Assembly: GCF_000384315.1 (NCBI RefSeq)
Contig: NZ_ARVW01000001.1
Span: 1,869,746 to 1,933,745 of the forward strand
Reading direction: 5' to 3'
DNA from: Amycolatopsis nigrescens CSC17Ta-90
GTDB lineage: Bacteria; Actinomycetota; Actinomycetes; Mycobacteriales; Pseudonocardiaceae
Length of the DNA stretch: 64,000 nucleotides
In this document: in pieces, positions 1-21,600 of the stretch
Layout: each line of letters starts with the position of its first letter
Position numbering within the stretch: position 1 is the first letter of the stretch
Translations under genes and position numbers: made by a program
Notes under the pieces: model-generated
Seen by the model: the letters and a program-made list of their open reading frames with translations, nothing else
Told to the model about the DNA's origin: nothing
The model's database searches: none

Positions 1-3000
1 TTCGGCGAGGCCGAACATGGTCCGCTGCAACGGGGTCTGCGGCCAGATGTCCGCCGTGCGCGGGTACGCGCCGATCAGCTCGTCCACTTCGGACTGAGCC
101 AGGGCGACCAGCGGGAAGTCCGACGGACTGTGTCCACCGGCGCCCTCTTGTCCGATATGGACGGACAACGCGCGCAGGGCGTCGAACCAGCGCCGGGCCA
201 GCTCGGCCACCTCGGCCTCGCGCAGGATGCCACCGGCGAAGGACCACTGCGCGACCAGCTCCGGGCCGCCGGCACCATCCCTGGTCAGCGCGTTCAGGTC
301 CAGCACGTGCGGCGCGGGCATCGCCGGGTCGAGTGCGCCACCCAGCACGCCCGCCTCCGGCGCGGGCGTCCACGGCGCCTCGTCCGCCCGGCCGGCGTCG
401 AAGCGGCCGAGGTAGTTGAACCCGATCTCCGGCCGGGGATGGCGGGCCAGGGTGTCGCGGGTGTCCGGGTTGAGGTGCCTCAGCATGCCGAAGCCGAGCC
501 CACTGTCCGGAATGGACCTCAGGCTTTCCTTGACCCGCTTGACGATCGTGCCCAGCACCGGCCCACTGGCCAGTGCCTCGTCCAGTACTGCGTCCTCGGT
601 CGGATGCACGTCCAGCCGGAACGGGAAGACGCTGGTGAACCAGCCGACCGTGCGGGAGAGGTCGGCACCGGGTACGGCCTGCTCCTCGCGGCCGTGTCCT
701 TCCAGCTCGACCAGTACCGGCCCCGCCGGCCCGCCCCGGTCCCGCCGCCAGGCGGCCAGCGCCACCGCGAGACCCGCGAGCAGGACCTCGTTCACCCCCG
801 CGTGGAAAGCGGCCGGGACCTTGGTGAGCAAGGGTTCCACGTGCTCGGCGGGAAGCGTCAAGCTGAGCTGTCCCAGCCCGGCAGCGGTGTCGGTGGCCGG
901 GTCCAGCGCGCGGTCGCCCAGCGGGGACCGCGGGCCGTCGAGCATGCCGGTCCACAGCTCCAGCTCGGCTACCCGCTCCGGGGCCGCGGCCAGCTCGGCG
1001 AGCCGGGTCGCCCAGGTCCGGAACGAGGTGCCGGTCCGCTCCAGGACCCCGGCTTCCCAGGCTGCCGCGAGGTCCTCGCGCAGCACCCGCCAGGACACCC
1101 CGTCCACGGCGAGGTGGTGCACCGCGAGCAGCAGCCGTCCCTGTTCCACTGGCCCCGCGTCGAACCAGACTCCCCGCACCAGCACGCCCGCGGCGGGATC
1201 GAGACCGTCGAAGGCCGCCCGCGCGCCGTCGGCGAGCACGTCCCGCCGCCGCTGTTCGTCGAGGCCGCGGAAGTCGACCCTGGTCAGCACGGACTCCGCC
1301 GGCACCGAACCGGGAGGCCGGAACTCCAGGCGCCACGGGCTCCCGTGCACCCGGCCGCGCAAGGCGTCGTGGCGGTCCAGCACCGCCCGCAGCGCGGCGA
1401 TCAGCCGGGGCAGCTCGGCCCCGGCGGGGGTCCGCAGCAGCATCGACAGACTGAAGCGGTCCGGCACCGGGCCGTCCTCGGCCAGCCGCAGCAGGATCGG
1501 CGTCAGTGGCACCGGGCCGGTGCCGGCGTCCGGATCGTCCACTTCGGACGGATCGCCGATCTCGGTGGCCAGCTCGGCGATCCCGGCGACGGTCTTGCCC
1601 TCGAACACCTGCCGGGGCGTGATCCGCAGACCGGCCGCCCGTGCCCTGCTGGTGAGCTGGATGGAGATGATGCTGTCCCCGCCGAGGGAGAAGAACCCGT
1701 CCTCGGCGCCGACCTGTGCCACGCCGAGGATCTCGGCGAACAGCCCGGCCACCAGCTCTTCGCGCGGGCCGCGCGGAGCCCTGCGGTCGGCCGCCCCGGA
1801 GAAGTCCGGCACCGGCAGCGCCGCCCGGTCCACCTTGCCGTTCGTGGTCACCGGCAGCCGGTCCAGCGGCACCAGCGCGGCCGGCACCAGGTAGTCCGGC
1901 AGCACCTCCGCGACCCGGCGGCGCAGCTCGCCGAGGTCGAGCCGGACTCCGTCGCGGGGCACCAGATAGCCCACCAGGCGGCGGATCCCCGGCTGGTCCT
2001 CGCGCACGATCACCACCGACTGGGCGACCCCGTGCTGCGCCGACAGCGCGGCTTCGACCTCACCCGGCTCGATCCGGAAACCGCGGATCTTGACCTGGTC
2101 GTCCACCCGGCCGAGGAAGTCCAGCTCGCCGGTGTCCCGCCAGCGGACCAGGTCCCCGGTGCGGTACAGCCGGGCGCCCGGTGTCCCGAACAGATCGGCT
2201 ACGAATCGGGTCGCGGTCAAGCCGTGCCTGCGGTGGTAGCCGCGGGCCAGCCCGGCCCCGCCGAGGTAGAGCTCACCGGCCACACCGACCGGGACCGGGC
2301 GCAGGAACTCGTCCAGCACATAGGCACGGGTGCCGGGGTCGGGACGGCCGATCGGCACCGGCCCCGGAGCCCAGCCCGGCCCCCGGATCCAGGTCGTGGA
2401 GTTCACCGTGGCCTCGGTCGGGCCGTAGAAGTTGATCAGCCGCCGTCCGGTGAACCGGGTGACCAGCTCGGGTGGCATCCGCTCCGCCCCGACGGCGAGG
2501 ATCGCGCCGTCCGGCAGCTCGGCCTCCACCGGCAGCATCCCGATGAACGACGGCGGCACGTTGATCACGTTCACCCGGTGCTCACGCAGGTACTCGACGA
2601 ACGGCTCGTCCGGCACTCGGCGGTCCTCCGGCGCGACGACCAGTGCGCCGCCGGAGACCAGCGGGATCATCATCTGCCAGAAGGACAGGTCGAAGCTGAT
2701 CGAGACGAAGTGCAGCATCCGGGTTGACTCGCCGGCACCATAGGCGATCTGTTGCAGGGCAACGAGTTTCGCCACTCCTTCATGGGTGACCAGCACGCCC
2801 TTGGCCGCGCCGGTCGAACCCGAGGTGTAGATCAGGTAGGCCGCGTTGTGCACCCGCAGCGGCGCGGTGCGGTCCGCGTCGGACGGCTGGGTCGAAGCGA
2901 AGCCGGACAGCGGATCTTCGTCGAGCACCACGCGCCGCATCCCGGCCGGGGCGCCGATCCGGCCGGTCAGCGCCGAGACCGTGACCAGTGCGACCGGGCC

Positions 3001-6000
3001 GGCGTCGGCCAGCATGGTCGCAATCCGCGCGTCCGGGTAGTCCGGGTCCAGCGGCAGGTAGGCGGCACCGGACTTGAGCACGGCGAGCATCGCGACGATC
3101 ATCTCGGCCGAGCGCGGCAGCGCGATCGCCACCACCCGTTCCGGGCCGGCCCCGGCCGCGATCAGCGCGTGCGCGAGCCGGTTCACCCGCGCGTCCAGCT
3201 CCGCGTAGGTCAGCTCCACGTCCTCGAACACCAGCGCGGTGTTGCCCGGGGTGCTGGCCACCTGCGCGTCGAACAGCTCCGGCAGCGTCACCGGCTCCGG
3301 GATCGCCCCGCTTTTCCCATCGTTCCAGTCGTTCCACGCCACCAGCAGCCGGTCTTGCTCCGCCGGGGCGAGCAGGTCGAGATCGCGCACCGTCCGGTCC
3401 GGCTCGGCGACCGCGTCCGACAGCAGCCGGACCAGCCAGCCGGCGATCCGCTCGGCGGTGGCGCGGTCGAACAGGCCGGTGCGGTAGTTCACCGAACCGG
3501 TGATCGCGCCCTCGCGCCGTTCGGTGAACACGAAGGTGAGGTCGAACCTGGCCACCTCGTCCGGCGCCGCCACCGCGGTGGTGACCAGCCCCGGCAGCGA
3601 AACCCCGCCACCGTCGCGGTTCTGGTACACGACCATCACCTGGAACAGCGGATGCCTTGCCAGTGAGCGCTCCGCCCCGACCACCTCGACGAGCCGTTCG
3701 AAGGGCACGTCCTGATGGGCGTAGGCGGCCAGGCTGGTCTCCCGGACCCTGGCCAGCAGCTCGCGGAAGGACGGGTCACCGGAGACGTCCGTACGCAGCA
3801 CCAGGGTGTTCACGAAGAACCCGACCAGGTCCTCCAGCGCCTGGTCGCCGCGCCCGGCCACCGGACTGCCCAGCGGGATGTCCTCCCCCGCACCGAGGCG
3901 CTTGAGCAGCGCGGCGACCGCGGCCTGTGCCACCATGAACCCGCTCGCCCCGGACTCCAGCGCCAGCGCGCGCAGCCGGTCGGCCACCGGCTCGGCCAGC
4001 CGGAACGGCACCGATGCACCCGCGGTGTCGGTGAACGCCGGGCGCGGCCGGTCCAGTGGCAGCGCCAGCTCCGGCGGCAGGTCCGCGAGCGCTTCCCGCC
4101 AGTACGCGACCTGCTGGGAAAGCACGCTGTCCGGATCGTCCTCGGTGCCGAGCAGTTCCCGTTGCCACAACGCGTAGTCCGCGTACTGCACCGGCAGCGG
4201 CGCGAACTCCGGCGCGGCGCCGGCGACTCGCGCCTCGTACGCGGTGGCGAGATCACGCAGCAACGGCCCCGCCGACCACTCGTCTGCCGCGATGTGGTGC
4301 ACCAGCAGCAGCAACGCGGACTCGCCGTGGCCGAGGTCGAAGAGCCAGGCCCGCAAGGGAATCTCCGCGGACAGGTCGAACCGGTACCTGGCGGCTTCGG
4401 CGAGCCGGTCCGCCAGCACCGCCTCGGTCACCGGCCGCACCGGCAGTGCGAAGTCCACTTCGGACGGTTCGAGCACGGACTGGTAGCCCTTGCCGTCCTC
4501 CTCGCCGAACACCGTGCGCAGGCTCTCGTGCCGGGCCAGCAGATCGCCGACGGCGGCCCGCAGCGCGGCGACGTCCAGGTCACCGTGCAGCCGCGCGGCC
4601 AGCGGGATGTTGTAGGTGTGGTGCGGCCCCTGCAGCCGGTCGAAGAACCACAGCCGCTGCTGGGCGAAGGACAGCGGGATCCGCCGCGGCCGCGGCATCG
4701 GCACCAGGGCCGGTCCGCCAGGCGCGGTCTCGGCGGGCAGTGCCGCCAGCCCGGCCACCGTGGGCTGGTCGAAAAGCCGGCGCAGCGACACCTCGATGCC
4801 GAGCGCGGCCCTGATCCGGGACACCAGCCGGGTGGCCAGCAGCGAATGGCCGCCCAGTGCGAAGAAGTCGTCGTGCACGCCGACCTCCGGCACACCGAGC
4901 ACCTCGGCGAAAAGTCCGGCCAGCGCCCGTTCCCGCTCATCGCGCGGCCGCGCACCCGCGTCGGTGACCCGGTGCTCCGGAGCCGGCAGTGCCGCGCGGT
5001 CAACCTTGCCGTTGGGGGTCAGCGGCAGCGCGTCCAGCACCACGATCGCGGAAGGGACCAGGTAGTCCGGCAGCACCCCGGCGAGGTAGCCGCGCAGCTC
5101 GGCCGGTTCGCAGTCCCCGGCGGACGAAGGCACCACGTAGGCGGCGAGACGGCGGTCGCCGGGCACGTCCTCGCGGTCGATCACCACCCCGTGCGCCACC
5201 GCGGGATGGCGCAGCAGCACGGACTCGATCTCGCCGAGCTCGATCCGGAAACCGCGGATCTTCACCTGGTCGTCGGCCCGGCCGTGGAACTCCAGCTCAC
5301 CTTCGGCGTTCCAGCGCACCAGGTCCCCGGTGCGATAGAGCTGGGCGCCCGGCCTGCCGAACGGGTCCGCGACGAACCGGGTGGCGGTCAGGCCGGGACG
5401 TTCGAGATAGCCCCTGGCCAGCCCGGAGCCACCCACGTACAGTTCGCCGAGCACGCCGGGCGGGACCGGCCGGAGCGCGGTGTCCAGCGCGTAGACCGCG
5501 GTGTTGTCCACCGGCAGCCCGATCGGCACCGCGCCGGACCCGCCGGGACGGCACTCCCACAGCGTGCTGTCCACGGTGGTCTCGGTCGGCCCGTAGGAGT
5601 TGAACATCCGGTGCGTGCCGGCCCAGCGGTCCACCAGCTCCGCGGTGCACGCCTCCCCCGCGACGATCACCGTCACCCCGGCGGGCAGGGCGTCGTCCCC
5701 CGGCAGGGAGGCCAGTGCGGCGGGCGGCAGGGTGACATGGGTGATCCGGTGTTCGGTCAGGAACTCGGCCAGTTCGGCGCCCAGCCGCCGTTCCGCCGGC
5801 ACGATCACGCAGGCGGCCCCGGCCAGCAGGGCCATGTAGATCTCCCACACCGACGTATCGAAGCTGATCGAAGCGAACTGCAGCACCCGCGAACCGGGCT
5901 CGACCGCGAAACGCTCGGTCATGGTGGCGGACAGGCTGGGCAGGCCGGCGTGCGAGACGACCACGCCCTTCGGCCTGCCGGTCGAGCCGGAGGTGTAGAT

Positions 6001-9000
6001 GACGTAAGCGGCGTTACCCGGTCGCAGCGGGCAGCTCCGCTCCGCGTCCGTCGGGTCGGTGCCGGGCATGGCGGCGATCCGGCCCGCCGTCTCCGGGTCG
6101 TCGAGCGGGATCAGCGGCGCCACCTCGGGCAGCGTTCCGGCGAGCGAACCGGTCGTGAGCACCGCGGACGGCTCGGCGTCCCAGAGCAGATAACCGATCC
6201 GCTCGGCCGGGTAGGACGGATCCACCGGCAGGTAGGCGGCTCCGGCCTTCAGCACCGCGAGCATGGCCACGATGGTGTCCACCGAACGGGGCAGTGCCAC
6301 CGCGACCGTGCGCTCCGGGCCGATCCCCCGCGCGATCAGCGCGTGCGCGAGCCGGTTGGCCCTGGTGTTGAGTTCCTGGTAGCTCAGCACGGTGCCGTCG
6401 AACTCGACCGCGGTCGCGGACGGGCCGCGGCGCGCGTGCGCTTCGAACAGCTCCGGCAGGGTGGCCTCGGGCACCGCGCGCCCGGTGTCGTTGCGGAACA
6501 CCAGCAGCTCCGCCAGCTCGTCCCGGCCGAGCAGGTCGAGCCCGCCGACCGGACGGCTCGGCTCGGCCAGCGCGGCGCCGAACAGGGTCGCCAGCCAGCC
6601 GGCGATGCGCTCGGCGGTGGCCGCGTCGAACTGGTCGGTGCTGTAGTTGAGCGCGGCGTCCATTCCGTCGCCGCGCTCCGCGAAGGAGAACGTGAGGTCG
6701 AACTTGGCCGCGCCGGTGCCCGCGGCGACCGGTTCGGTCACCAGCCCGGGCAGGCCCACCGCCGAGGCGGCGCGGTTCTCGTAGGTCACGCCCACCTGGA
6801 ACAGCGGGTGCCGCGAAACCGAGCGGGCCGGGTTGAGCAGGTCCACCAGCCGTTCGAAGGGCACGTCCTGGTTCGCATACGCGGCCAGGCTGGACTCCCG
6901 GACCCGCGACACCAGCTCGCGGAACGACGGGTCGCCCGACACGTCCGCCCGCAGCACCAGCGTGTTCACGAAGAACCCGACCAGCTCGTCCAACGCCTCG
7001 TCGCCGCGCCCGGCAACCGGGCTGCCCAGCGGGATGTCCTCCCCGGCACCGAGCCTCGCCAGCAGCGCGGCCACCGCGGCCTGTGCCACCATGAACACGC
7101 TCGCGCCGGACTCCAGCGCCAGCTTGCGCGCACGCCGGTGCAGTTCGGGCGGCAGCGGGACGGAGACCGACGCGCCCCGGTAGCTCGGCCGCGCCGGACG
7201 CGGACGGTCCCGTGGCAGCTCCAACTCATCCGGCAGCCCGGCCAGCGCCTTCTCCCAGTACGCCAGCTGCCCGGCGAGCACACTGCCGGGATCGTCCTCG
7301 GTGCCGAGGAATTCCCGTTGCCACAGCGTGTAGTCCGCGTACTGCACCGGCAGCGGCGCGAAATCCGGGGCCACACCGGCGACCCGCGCCGCGTACGCGG
7401 TGGCCAGATCACGCAGCAACGGCCCCGCCGACCACTCGTCCGCCGCGATGTGGTGCACCAGCAGCAGCACCGCGTGCTCCCCCGGCCCGAGGGTGAACAC
7501 CCAGGCGCGCAAGGGAATCTCCCGTTCCAGGTCGAACTCGTGGCGGGCCGCCGCGGCGAGCGCCGCGGACAGCTCGTCCTCGGTGCAGCGCGACTCCACC
7601 AGCTCGGGCGAAGCGGCTTCGAGCACCACCTGGCGGGCATGGGTATCGGACTCGGCGAACACGGTGCGCAGGCTTTCCTGCCGGGTCACCAGATCGCCTA
7701 CCGCGGCCCGCAGCGCGGTGACGTCCAGGTCACCGCGCAGCCGTGCGGCCAGCGGGATGTTGTAGGTCGCGCTCGGCCCCTCCAACCGGTGCAGGAACCA
7801 CAGGCGCTGCTGGGCGAAGGACAACGGCAGCTCATCCGGGCGAGCCATCGGCCGGATCGGTGGACGGATCGCCGCGGTCTCATCCAGCCGCCCGGCCACC
7901 CCGGCGACCGTGCGGGCGTCGAAGAGCACCCGGATCGGCAGCTGCACCCCGAGCATGGCGCGGATCCGACTGACCAGCCGGACCCCGAGCAGCGAATGCC
8001 CGCCGAGGGCGAAGAAGTCGTCGTCGATCCCCACCGAGGCGACGCCGAGCACCTCCGCGAACAACTCCGCCAGCAGCTCTTCCTGCGGCGAACGCGGCGC
8101 CCGGCCCGCCTTCTCCACCACCCGGCGCGTCAGGGTCAACGCCTGGCGATCGAGCTTTCCATTGGCGTTCAACGGAAGCTCGTCCAGTACGACGACCGAA
8201 GAAGGCACCATGTACGACGGCAGCAGCGACTCGACGTGCGCGGTGAGCGCGGCCGGTCCGGCGCCGGGTCCGGTCACGAAAGCCGCCAGCGCACCGGTTT
8301 CGTCCAGCACCACGGCGGCGTTGGCCACTTCGGGATGGCGCAGCAGGGCCGCTTCCACCTCGCCAAGCTCGATCCGGAAACCGCGGATCTTCACCTGGTC
8401 GTCCACCCGGCCGAGGAACTCGAGCTGTCCCGCCGGGCTCCACCGCGCCAGGTCCCCGGTGCGGTAGAGCGGGGTGCCCGGCGCACCGAAGGGGTTCGCG
8501 ACGAACCGGCTTGCGGTCAGCGCGGGCCGGTTCCGGTAGCCCGCCGCGATCCCGGGCCCGGCGAGGTACAGCTCTCCGGTCACCCCCGGCGGCACCGGCG
8601 CCAGTGCCGCGTCCAGCACGTAGGCCCTGGAGTTCCCGATCGGGCGGCCGATCGGCGGCGCGGCTTCTTCCTCGGCCGCGCCCTCGGCGTACCAGGCCGT
8701 CGCGTACACGGTGGCCTCGGTGGGCCCGTAGATGTTGGCCACCTTGGCCTCGGGCAGCCGCTCCCGCAGCCGCCGGACCAGGCTGCCCGGCAGCGCTTCC
8801 CCGGCCAGCACCACGATCCCGGCCGAAAGCTCCAGCCGGTCGTCGTCCAGCACCGTGGCCAGCACCGAGGGAACCCCGCTGAGCAGGCTGAAAGCACGCG
8901 GCCCGGTAACCTCGGCGAGTTCGAGCAGGTCCCGCACCAGCTCGATCGAACCACCGGAGAGCAGCGGCGCGAAGATCTCGAACACCGACACGTCGAAGGT

Positions 9001-10916
9001 GAGCGAGGTGGACGCGAGCACGTAGGCCAGCCCGTCCCGGCCGAACTCGGCACGGGCCCATGCGACGAGCGCGGCCACGTTCTCGTGCGCGACCACGACA
9101 CCCTTGGGCCTGCCGGTGGAACCGGAGGTGTAGATCGTGTAGGCGGGATGCACCGGACACAGTGGACGGACGCGCTCAGCGTCGGTGAGGTCTGCCGCGG
9201 AGTATCCGGCCAGTTCCGCAGCCACGTCGTCGAGCATCAGCGGCGTGAGCACCAGCCCCGGGCTCGCGTCCGCCAGCACGAAGGCAAGGCGCTCGGCCGG
9301 ATGCGCCGGGTCCAGCGGCAGGTAGGACGCCCCGCACTTGAGCACCCCGAGCAGGGCGACGACCAGCCCGGCATTCCTCGGCAGCGCCACCCCCACCGAG
9401 CCCCCCGGCCCCACTCCCCTGGCCAGCAGCAACCTGGCGAGCCGGTTGGCGCGCTCGTTGAGCTCGCGGTAGCTCAGCATCTCCCCGTCACAGCGCACCG
9501 CCGTGGCGTCCGGGTCCCGCGCCACCTCGGCCTCGAACAACGCCGGGATCGTCTCCGCGGGCACTTCGAAGGCGCTGCCCTGCCACTCGTGCAGCACGTT
9601 CCGGCGCTCGGCCGCGGTGAGCACGCTGAGGTCGGCGAGTTTGCGGCCGGGGTCGGCGAGCACCGTGCGGAACAGCGCACCGAGCCGGCCGGCGAGTTCC
9701 TCGGCGGTGGCCGCGGACAGCACATCCGGCCGGTACTTCAGCTGCAGTCGCAGCTTTCGCCCCGGCACGACCACCACGGTCAGCGGGTAGTGCGTGGCGT
9801 CCCGGCCACCCGCTGCGGAGACGCGGAGCCCGGTTTCTTCGGCGGGCCCCTGTCCTGGCGGGTAGTTCTCGAATACGAAGAGGGTGTCGAACGCTTCGCC
9901 GGTGCCTGCCGCCGCCTGGATCTCGGCCAGCCCGAGGTGCTGGTGTTCCAGCAGCCCGGCCTGTTCCCGCTGCAACCCGGCCAGTACCTCGCGCACCGGG
10001 GCGGACGCGGGCAGCCGGACCCGGACCGGCACCGTGTTCACGAACAGCCCGAGCATCGATTCGACCCCGGCGAGCTGGGCGGGACGGCCGGAAACCGTGC
10101 TGCCGAAGACCACGTCGTCGCGGCCGGTGACCGCGCCGAGCAGGATCGCCCACACGCACTGGACGATCGTGTTCGAGGTGAGCCGGTCCAGCTTGGCCAG
10201 CGCGTCCAGCCGCTCGGTGTCCTCTTCGGACAGTTCCACGGTGACCTGCTCGGGCAGGACCGCCCCGGCCGCGGAGCCGGGCGGGGTGAGCAGCGTCGGC
10301 TCGGTCAGCCCGGATAGGGACTCCCGCCACGCCTCTCGCGCGGCATCGGCATCCTGGCCGGCCAGCCAGCTCAGGTAGTCCCGGTACGGACGCGGCCGCG
10401 GCGGCTCGGTGCCCGGCTCGGCGTACAGCGTGAGCAGCTCGCGGATCACCAGCGGCAGCGACCAGCCGTCCAGCACGATGTGGTGATGGGTGAACAGCAG
10501 CCGGTGACGGGCGGGGGCGAGCTTCAGCAGGGTGAAGCGCACCAGCGGCGGCTGGGTGAGGTCGAACCGGCGGGTCCGGTCGGCATCGCGGATGCGGTCG
10601 GCCTCCGCCGCGCGGTCCGCTTCCGGCAGCCCGGTGAGGTCGGCCGAGTGCCACGGCAGCTCCACCTGGCGGGGCACCAACTGCACCGGCTCGCCGTTCT
10701 TCCGCCGCCGGAAACAGGCCCGCAGCACCGAATGCCGCGTCACCAGCCGTTCCGCCGCGGCCCGCAGCCCCGCTTCGTCCAGCTCGCCGTCGAGATCCAC
10801 CGCGAGCTGGACCAGGTACACGTCCGGTTCCCCAGTGGTGCCGGCGGTCGCGTGGAAGAGCAACCCCTGCTGCAACGGGGACAGCGGCAAGATGTCCTCG
10901 AGGCCCTGCTCCGTGC

Positions 10917-10920
<4 letters not shown>
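1..10920 (-). CDS. Nonribosomal peptide synthetase, modules 8-10 plus start of 11 (NRPS3, 3' end outside window)
   Basis: Third NRPS of the assembly line, open for 3640 codons to the window edge. The GTG start (10918-10920) overlaps the stop of NRPS2 by 4 bp (GTGA). Domains by approximate residue: C8 1-450, D-accepting type with HHIVLDGWS near 155; A8 454-950, [10 protein letters not shown] near 601; T8 near 974 (GGHS); C9 1030-1480, HHIAADEWS near 1161; A9 1484-2000; T9 near 2025; C10 2084-2540; A10 2548-3060; T10 near 3081 (GGDS); E10 3137-3610, [10 protein letters not shown] near 3268. The next C domain then begins with WPQTPLQ, so the protein has at least one more module. Pocket codes read by eye: A8 DVFSVAIVYK, A9 DTWTIASVDK, A10 DLWNAGFVNK; none is assigned with confidence. 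Residue 10 should be D. No release domain is visible. Confidence 0.95.
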
Positions 10921-18659
<7,739 letters not shown>

Positions 18660-18661
18660 TG

Positions 18662-21600
18662 TCACTGGTCCCTCCATTTGCTTTCCAGCAGGTCGATCTG
18701 GGCCTGGCTGAGCGAAACCAGCGACAGGTCCGACGGGGTGTGCCCGCCCGCGCCCGGCCCTTCGGTGTGCCGGGCGAGACCGTCCAGCGCGGTGAACCAC
18801 AGTTCGGTGAGCCGGTCGATCTCCTCGGCGGACCACAGCGCCGGCGCGAACACCCAGTGCACCCGCAGTTCCGGCCCGTCCGGCCCCGGCACCGCGGAGG
18901 AGTTGACGGTCAGCCCGTGCGACAACGGCAGCGCGCCGTCGGCCGCGCCGCCGAGCCCGCCGCTCCCCGGCACCGGCGACCAGTCGCCACCGGCGGCGGC
19001 CGCGTCCATCCGGCCCAGGTAGTTGAAGGCGATGCCCGGCGCGGGATAAGCCGCCAGCTCCGCCGAGGTGACCGGGTTGAGCCGCCGCAGCAGCCCGAAG
19101 CCGATGCCGTCGTCCGGCAGGGAACGCAGTCGCTCCTTGACCCGTTTGAGCGCGGTACCCGCGTCCGCGCCACCGGCCATCGCGCCGGCGACGTCGATCC
19201 CGTCCAGGCCGAAGCGCACCGGGAACGCGGTGGTGAACCAGCCAAGGGTGGCGGAAAGGTCCGTGCCATCGGCGATCTCCTCCGCCCGTCCGTGCCCTTC
19301 GATCTCCAGCAGGACGGAGTTCGCCGGCCGGTAGCGGCCCAGTGCGAGCACCAGCCCGGTGAGCAGCACCTCGTGCGTCCCGGCGTGGAACGCGGACGGC
19401 ACCGCGGTCAGCAGCGCGGCGGTGCGGGCGGCCGGCAGCGTCCTGGTGACGTGCCCGGCGGCGCCCACCGTGTCCCGCCGCGGATCGAGCCGCGGTGACG
19501 GCTCCGCACCGGCGAGCATCCCGGTCCACAGCGGCAGTTCGGCGGACCGGCGGGCCGAGACGGCCTCCGCGGCCAGCAGCCCGGCCCACCGCCGGAACGG
19601 GGTGCCGGTCGCGGGCAGTGCTGCACCCGTCGTGTCCGCCTCGGCGAGGTCGGCCAGCAGGATCCGCCAGGACACCCCGTCTACCGCGAGGTGGTGCACC
19701 ACCAGCAGCAGGTAGCCGGGGTCGAGCCAGACGAACCTGGCCAGCGTCCCGGCTTCCGGATCGAGCAGCCCGGCCGCCCTGTCCAGTTCCCGCGCGGCGG
19801 TCCCGGTCAGGTCGTCCCCGGTGTGCGCGACCCGGTCGAGCAGGGTCGCGGCCAGGCTGGGACTCGGCGGTTCGATCCGGAAACCGTGCCCGCCAACGGG
19901 TTCGGGTACCAGCCGCCCCCGCAGCACGTGGTGCCGGTCCAGCACCGCCTGCAGCACGCCGGTCAGCGACTCGCGGGTGATCCCGGCCGGCAGGGACACC
20001 AGCATCGACTGGCAGTACCGGCCGATCGGCCCGCCGCGGTCCAGCAGCCGGGCCATCACCGGGGTGAGCGGCAGCGCGCCCACCGCATCCCGGCCGTCCG
20101 CGGCGACGGCGCCGGTGGTGGTCGCGACCTGGGCCAGCGCGGCCGGTGTCCGGTGCTCGAACACCTGCCGCGGGGTGAGCCGCAGTCCGGCCGCCCTGGC
20201 CTTGGCGACCAGCTGGATGGACAGGATGCTGTCGCCGCCCAGGGTGAAGAACTCGTCGTGCACCCCCGCTTCGGGCAGCCGGAGCAGTTCGGCGAACAGG
20301 CCGGTCAGGACCTCCTCACGCTCGTCACGCGGGCGTTCCCTGGCGGCGGTCCCGCCGAAGTCCGGCTCCGGCAGCCGGCCGGCGTCGAGCTTGCCGTTCG
20401 GGCTCAGCGGCAGCTCGTCCACCGGCACGAAAGCGGCCGGTATGAGGTAGTCCGGCAGGGCGGCCGAGACCAGCTCCCTGATCGCCGATTCGTCCACAGT
20501 GGACCCCGACTTCGGTACCAGGTAGGCCACCAGCCGGGAATCCTTGAGCAGCACCGCACTTGCGGCCACCGACGGGTGCCTGGCCAGCGCGGCCTCGACC
20601 TCGGCCGGCTCGATCCGGAAACCGCGGATCTTGACCTGTCGGTCGGCCCGGCCCGCGAACTCCAGCCGCCCCTGCCCGTCCCGACGGGCCAGGTCCCCGG
20701 TCCGGTAAAGCTGGGCACCGGGCGCACCGAACGGATCGGCCACGAACCGTTCCGCGGTCAACCCCGGGCGGTTCAGATAGCCGCGCGCGAGCTGCGGCCC
20801 GCCGACGTAGAGCTCACCGGTCACGCCGTCGGGTACCGGGCGCAGCCAGGGATCCAGCAACCGCACCACCGTGTTGGGCACCGGATGTCCCAGCGCCGGG
20901 CGGACACCGGGTTCCACCGGCGCACTCAGAACGTCCACAGTGGACTCCGCCGGACCGTAGAGGTTGACCGCGGGTACGGCCGCGGCCAGCCGGTCCCACA
21001 GCGCCGGTGACACCGCCTCCCCACCCAGCGCGATCAGCACCTGCGGGGTCGGGCCGGTCAGCAGCCCGGCGTCGAGCAGCGGCTCGACCTGCGAGGGGGT
21101 GGCCTGGAACTGGTCGATCCCGACCGCGGCGAACGCGGCGAGCACCAGCTCCGGGTCCCGCCGCATCTCTTCGCCGAGCAGGTGCAGCTCGTGCCCTGCC
21201 ACCATCCACAGCAACGGGTTCAGCGAGGCGTCGAAGGAGAACGACGCCAGGTGCGCCACCCGGAGCCGCCGGCCAGCCGGCACCCGTCCGAACAGCGTCC
21301 GCTGATGCCCGGCATACAGGTTGGCCAGCGCCCCGGCCGAAACCGCGACCCCCTTCGGCCTGCCGGTCGAGCCGGAGGTGTAGACGACGTAGGCCAGGTT
21401 GCCCGCGTGCCACCTCGGCGACGGCACCGGGCCTGGCGCAGTGGCCTCCTCGATCAGCAACGTCCGTGCACCCGAGGGCAGCGCGCCGCGGGTCGATTCC
21501 GTGGCGAGGACCAGCGCCGGTGCGGAATCGGCCAGCATGAACTCGATGCGCTCGGCCGGATAGCCCGGATCGATCGGCAGGAACGCGGCCCCGGACCTGG

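Noticed and set aside
3715..10317. A 2200-codon open frame on the plus strand, and similar ones at 130-2727, 14466-18014 and 21983-32044
   Set aside because: They lie antisense to clear NRPS domains. They are rich in Arg, Gly, Pro, Gln and His and show no domain motifs. Such long shadows are expected opposite high-GC genes.
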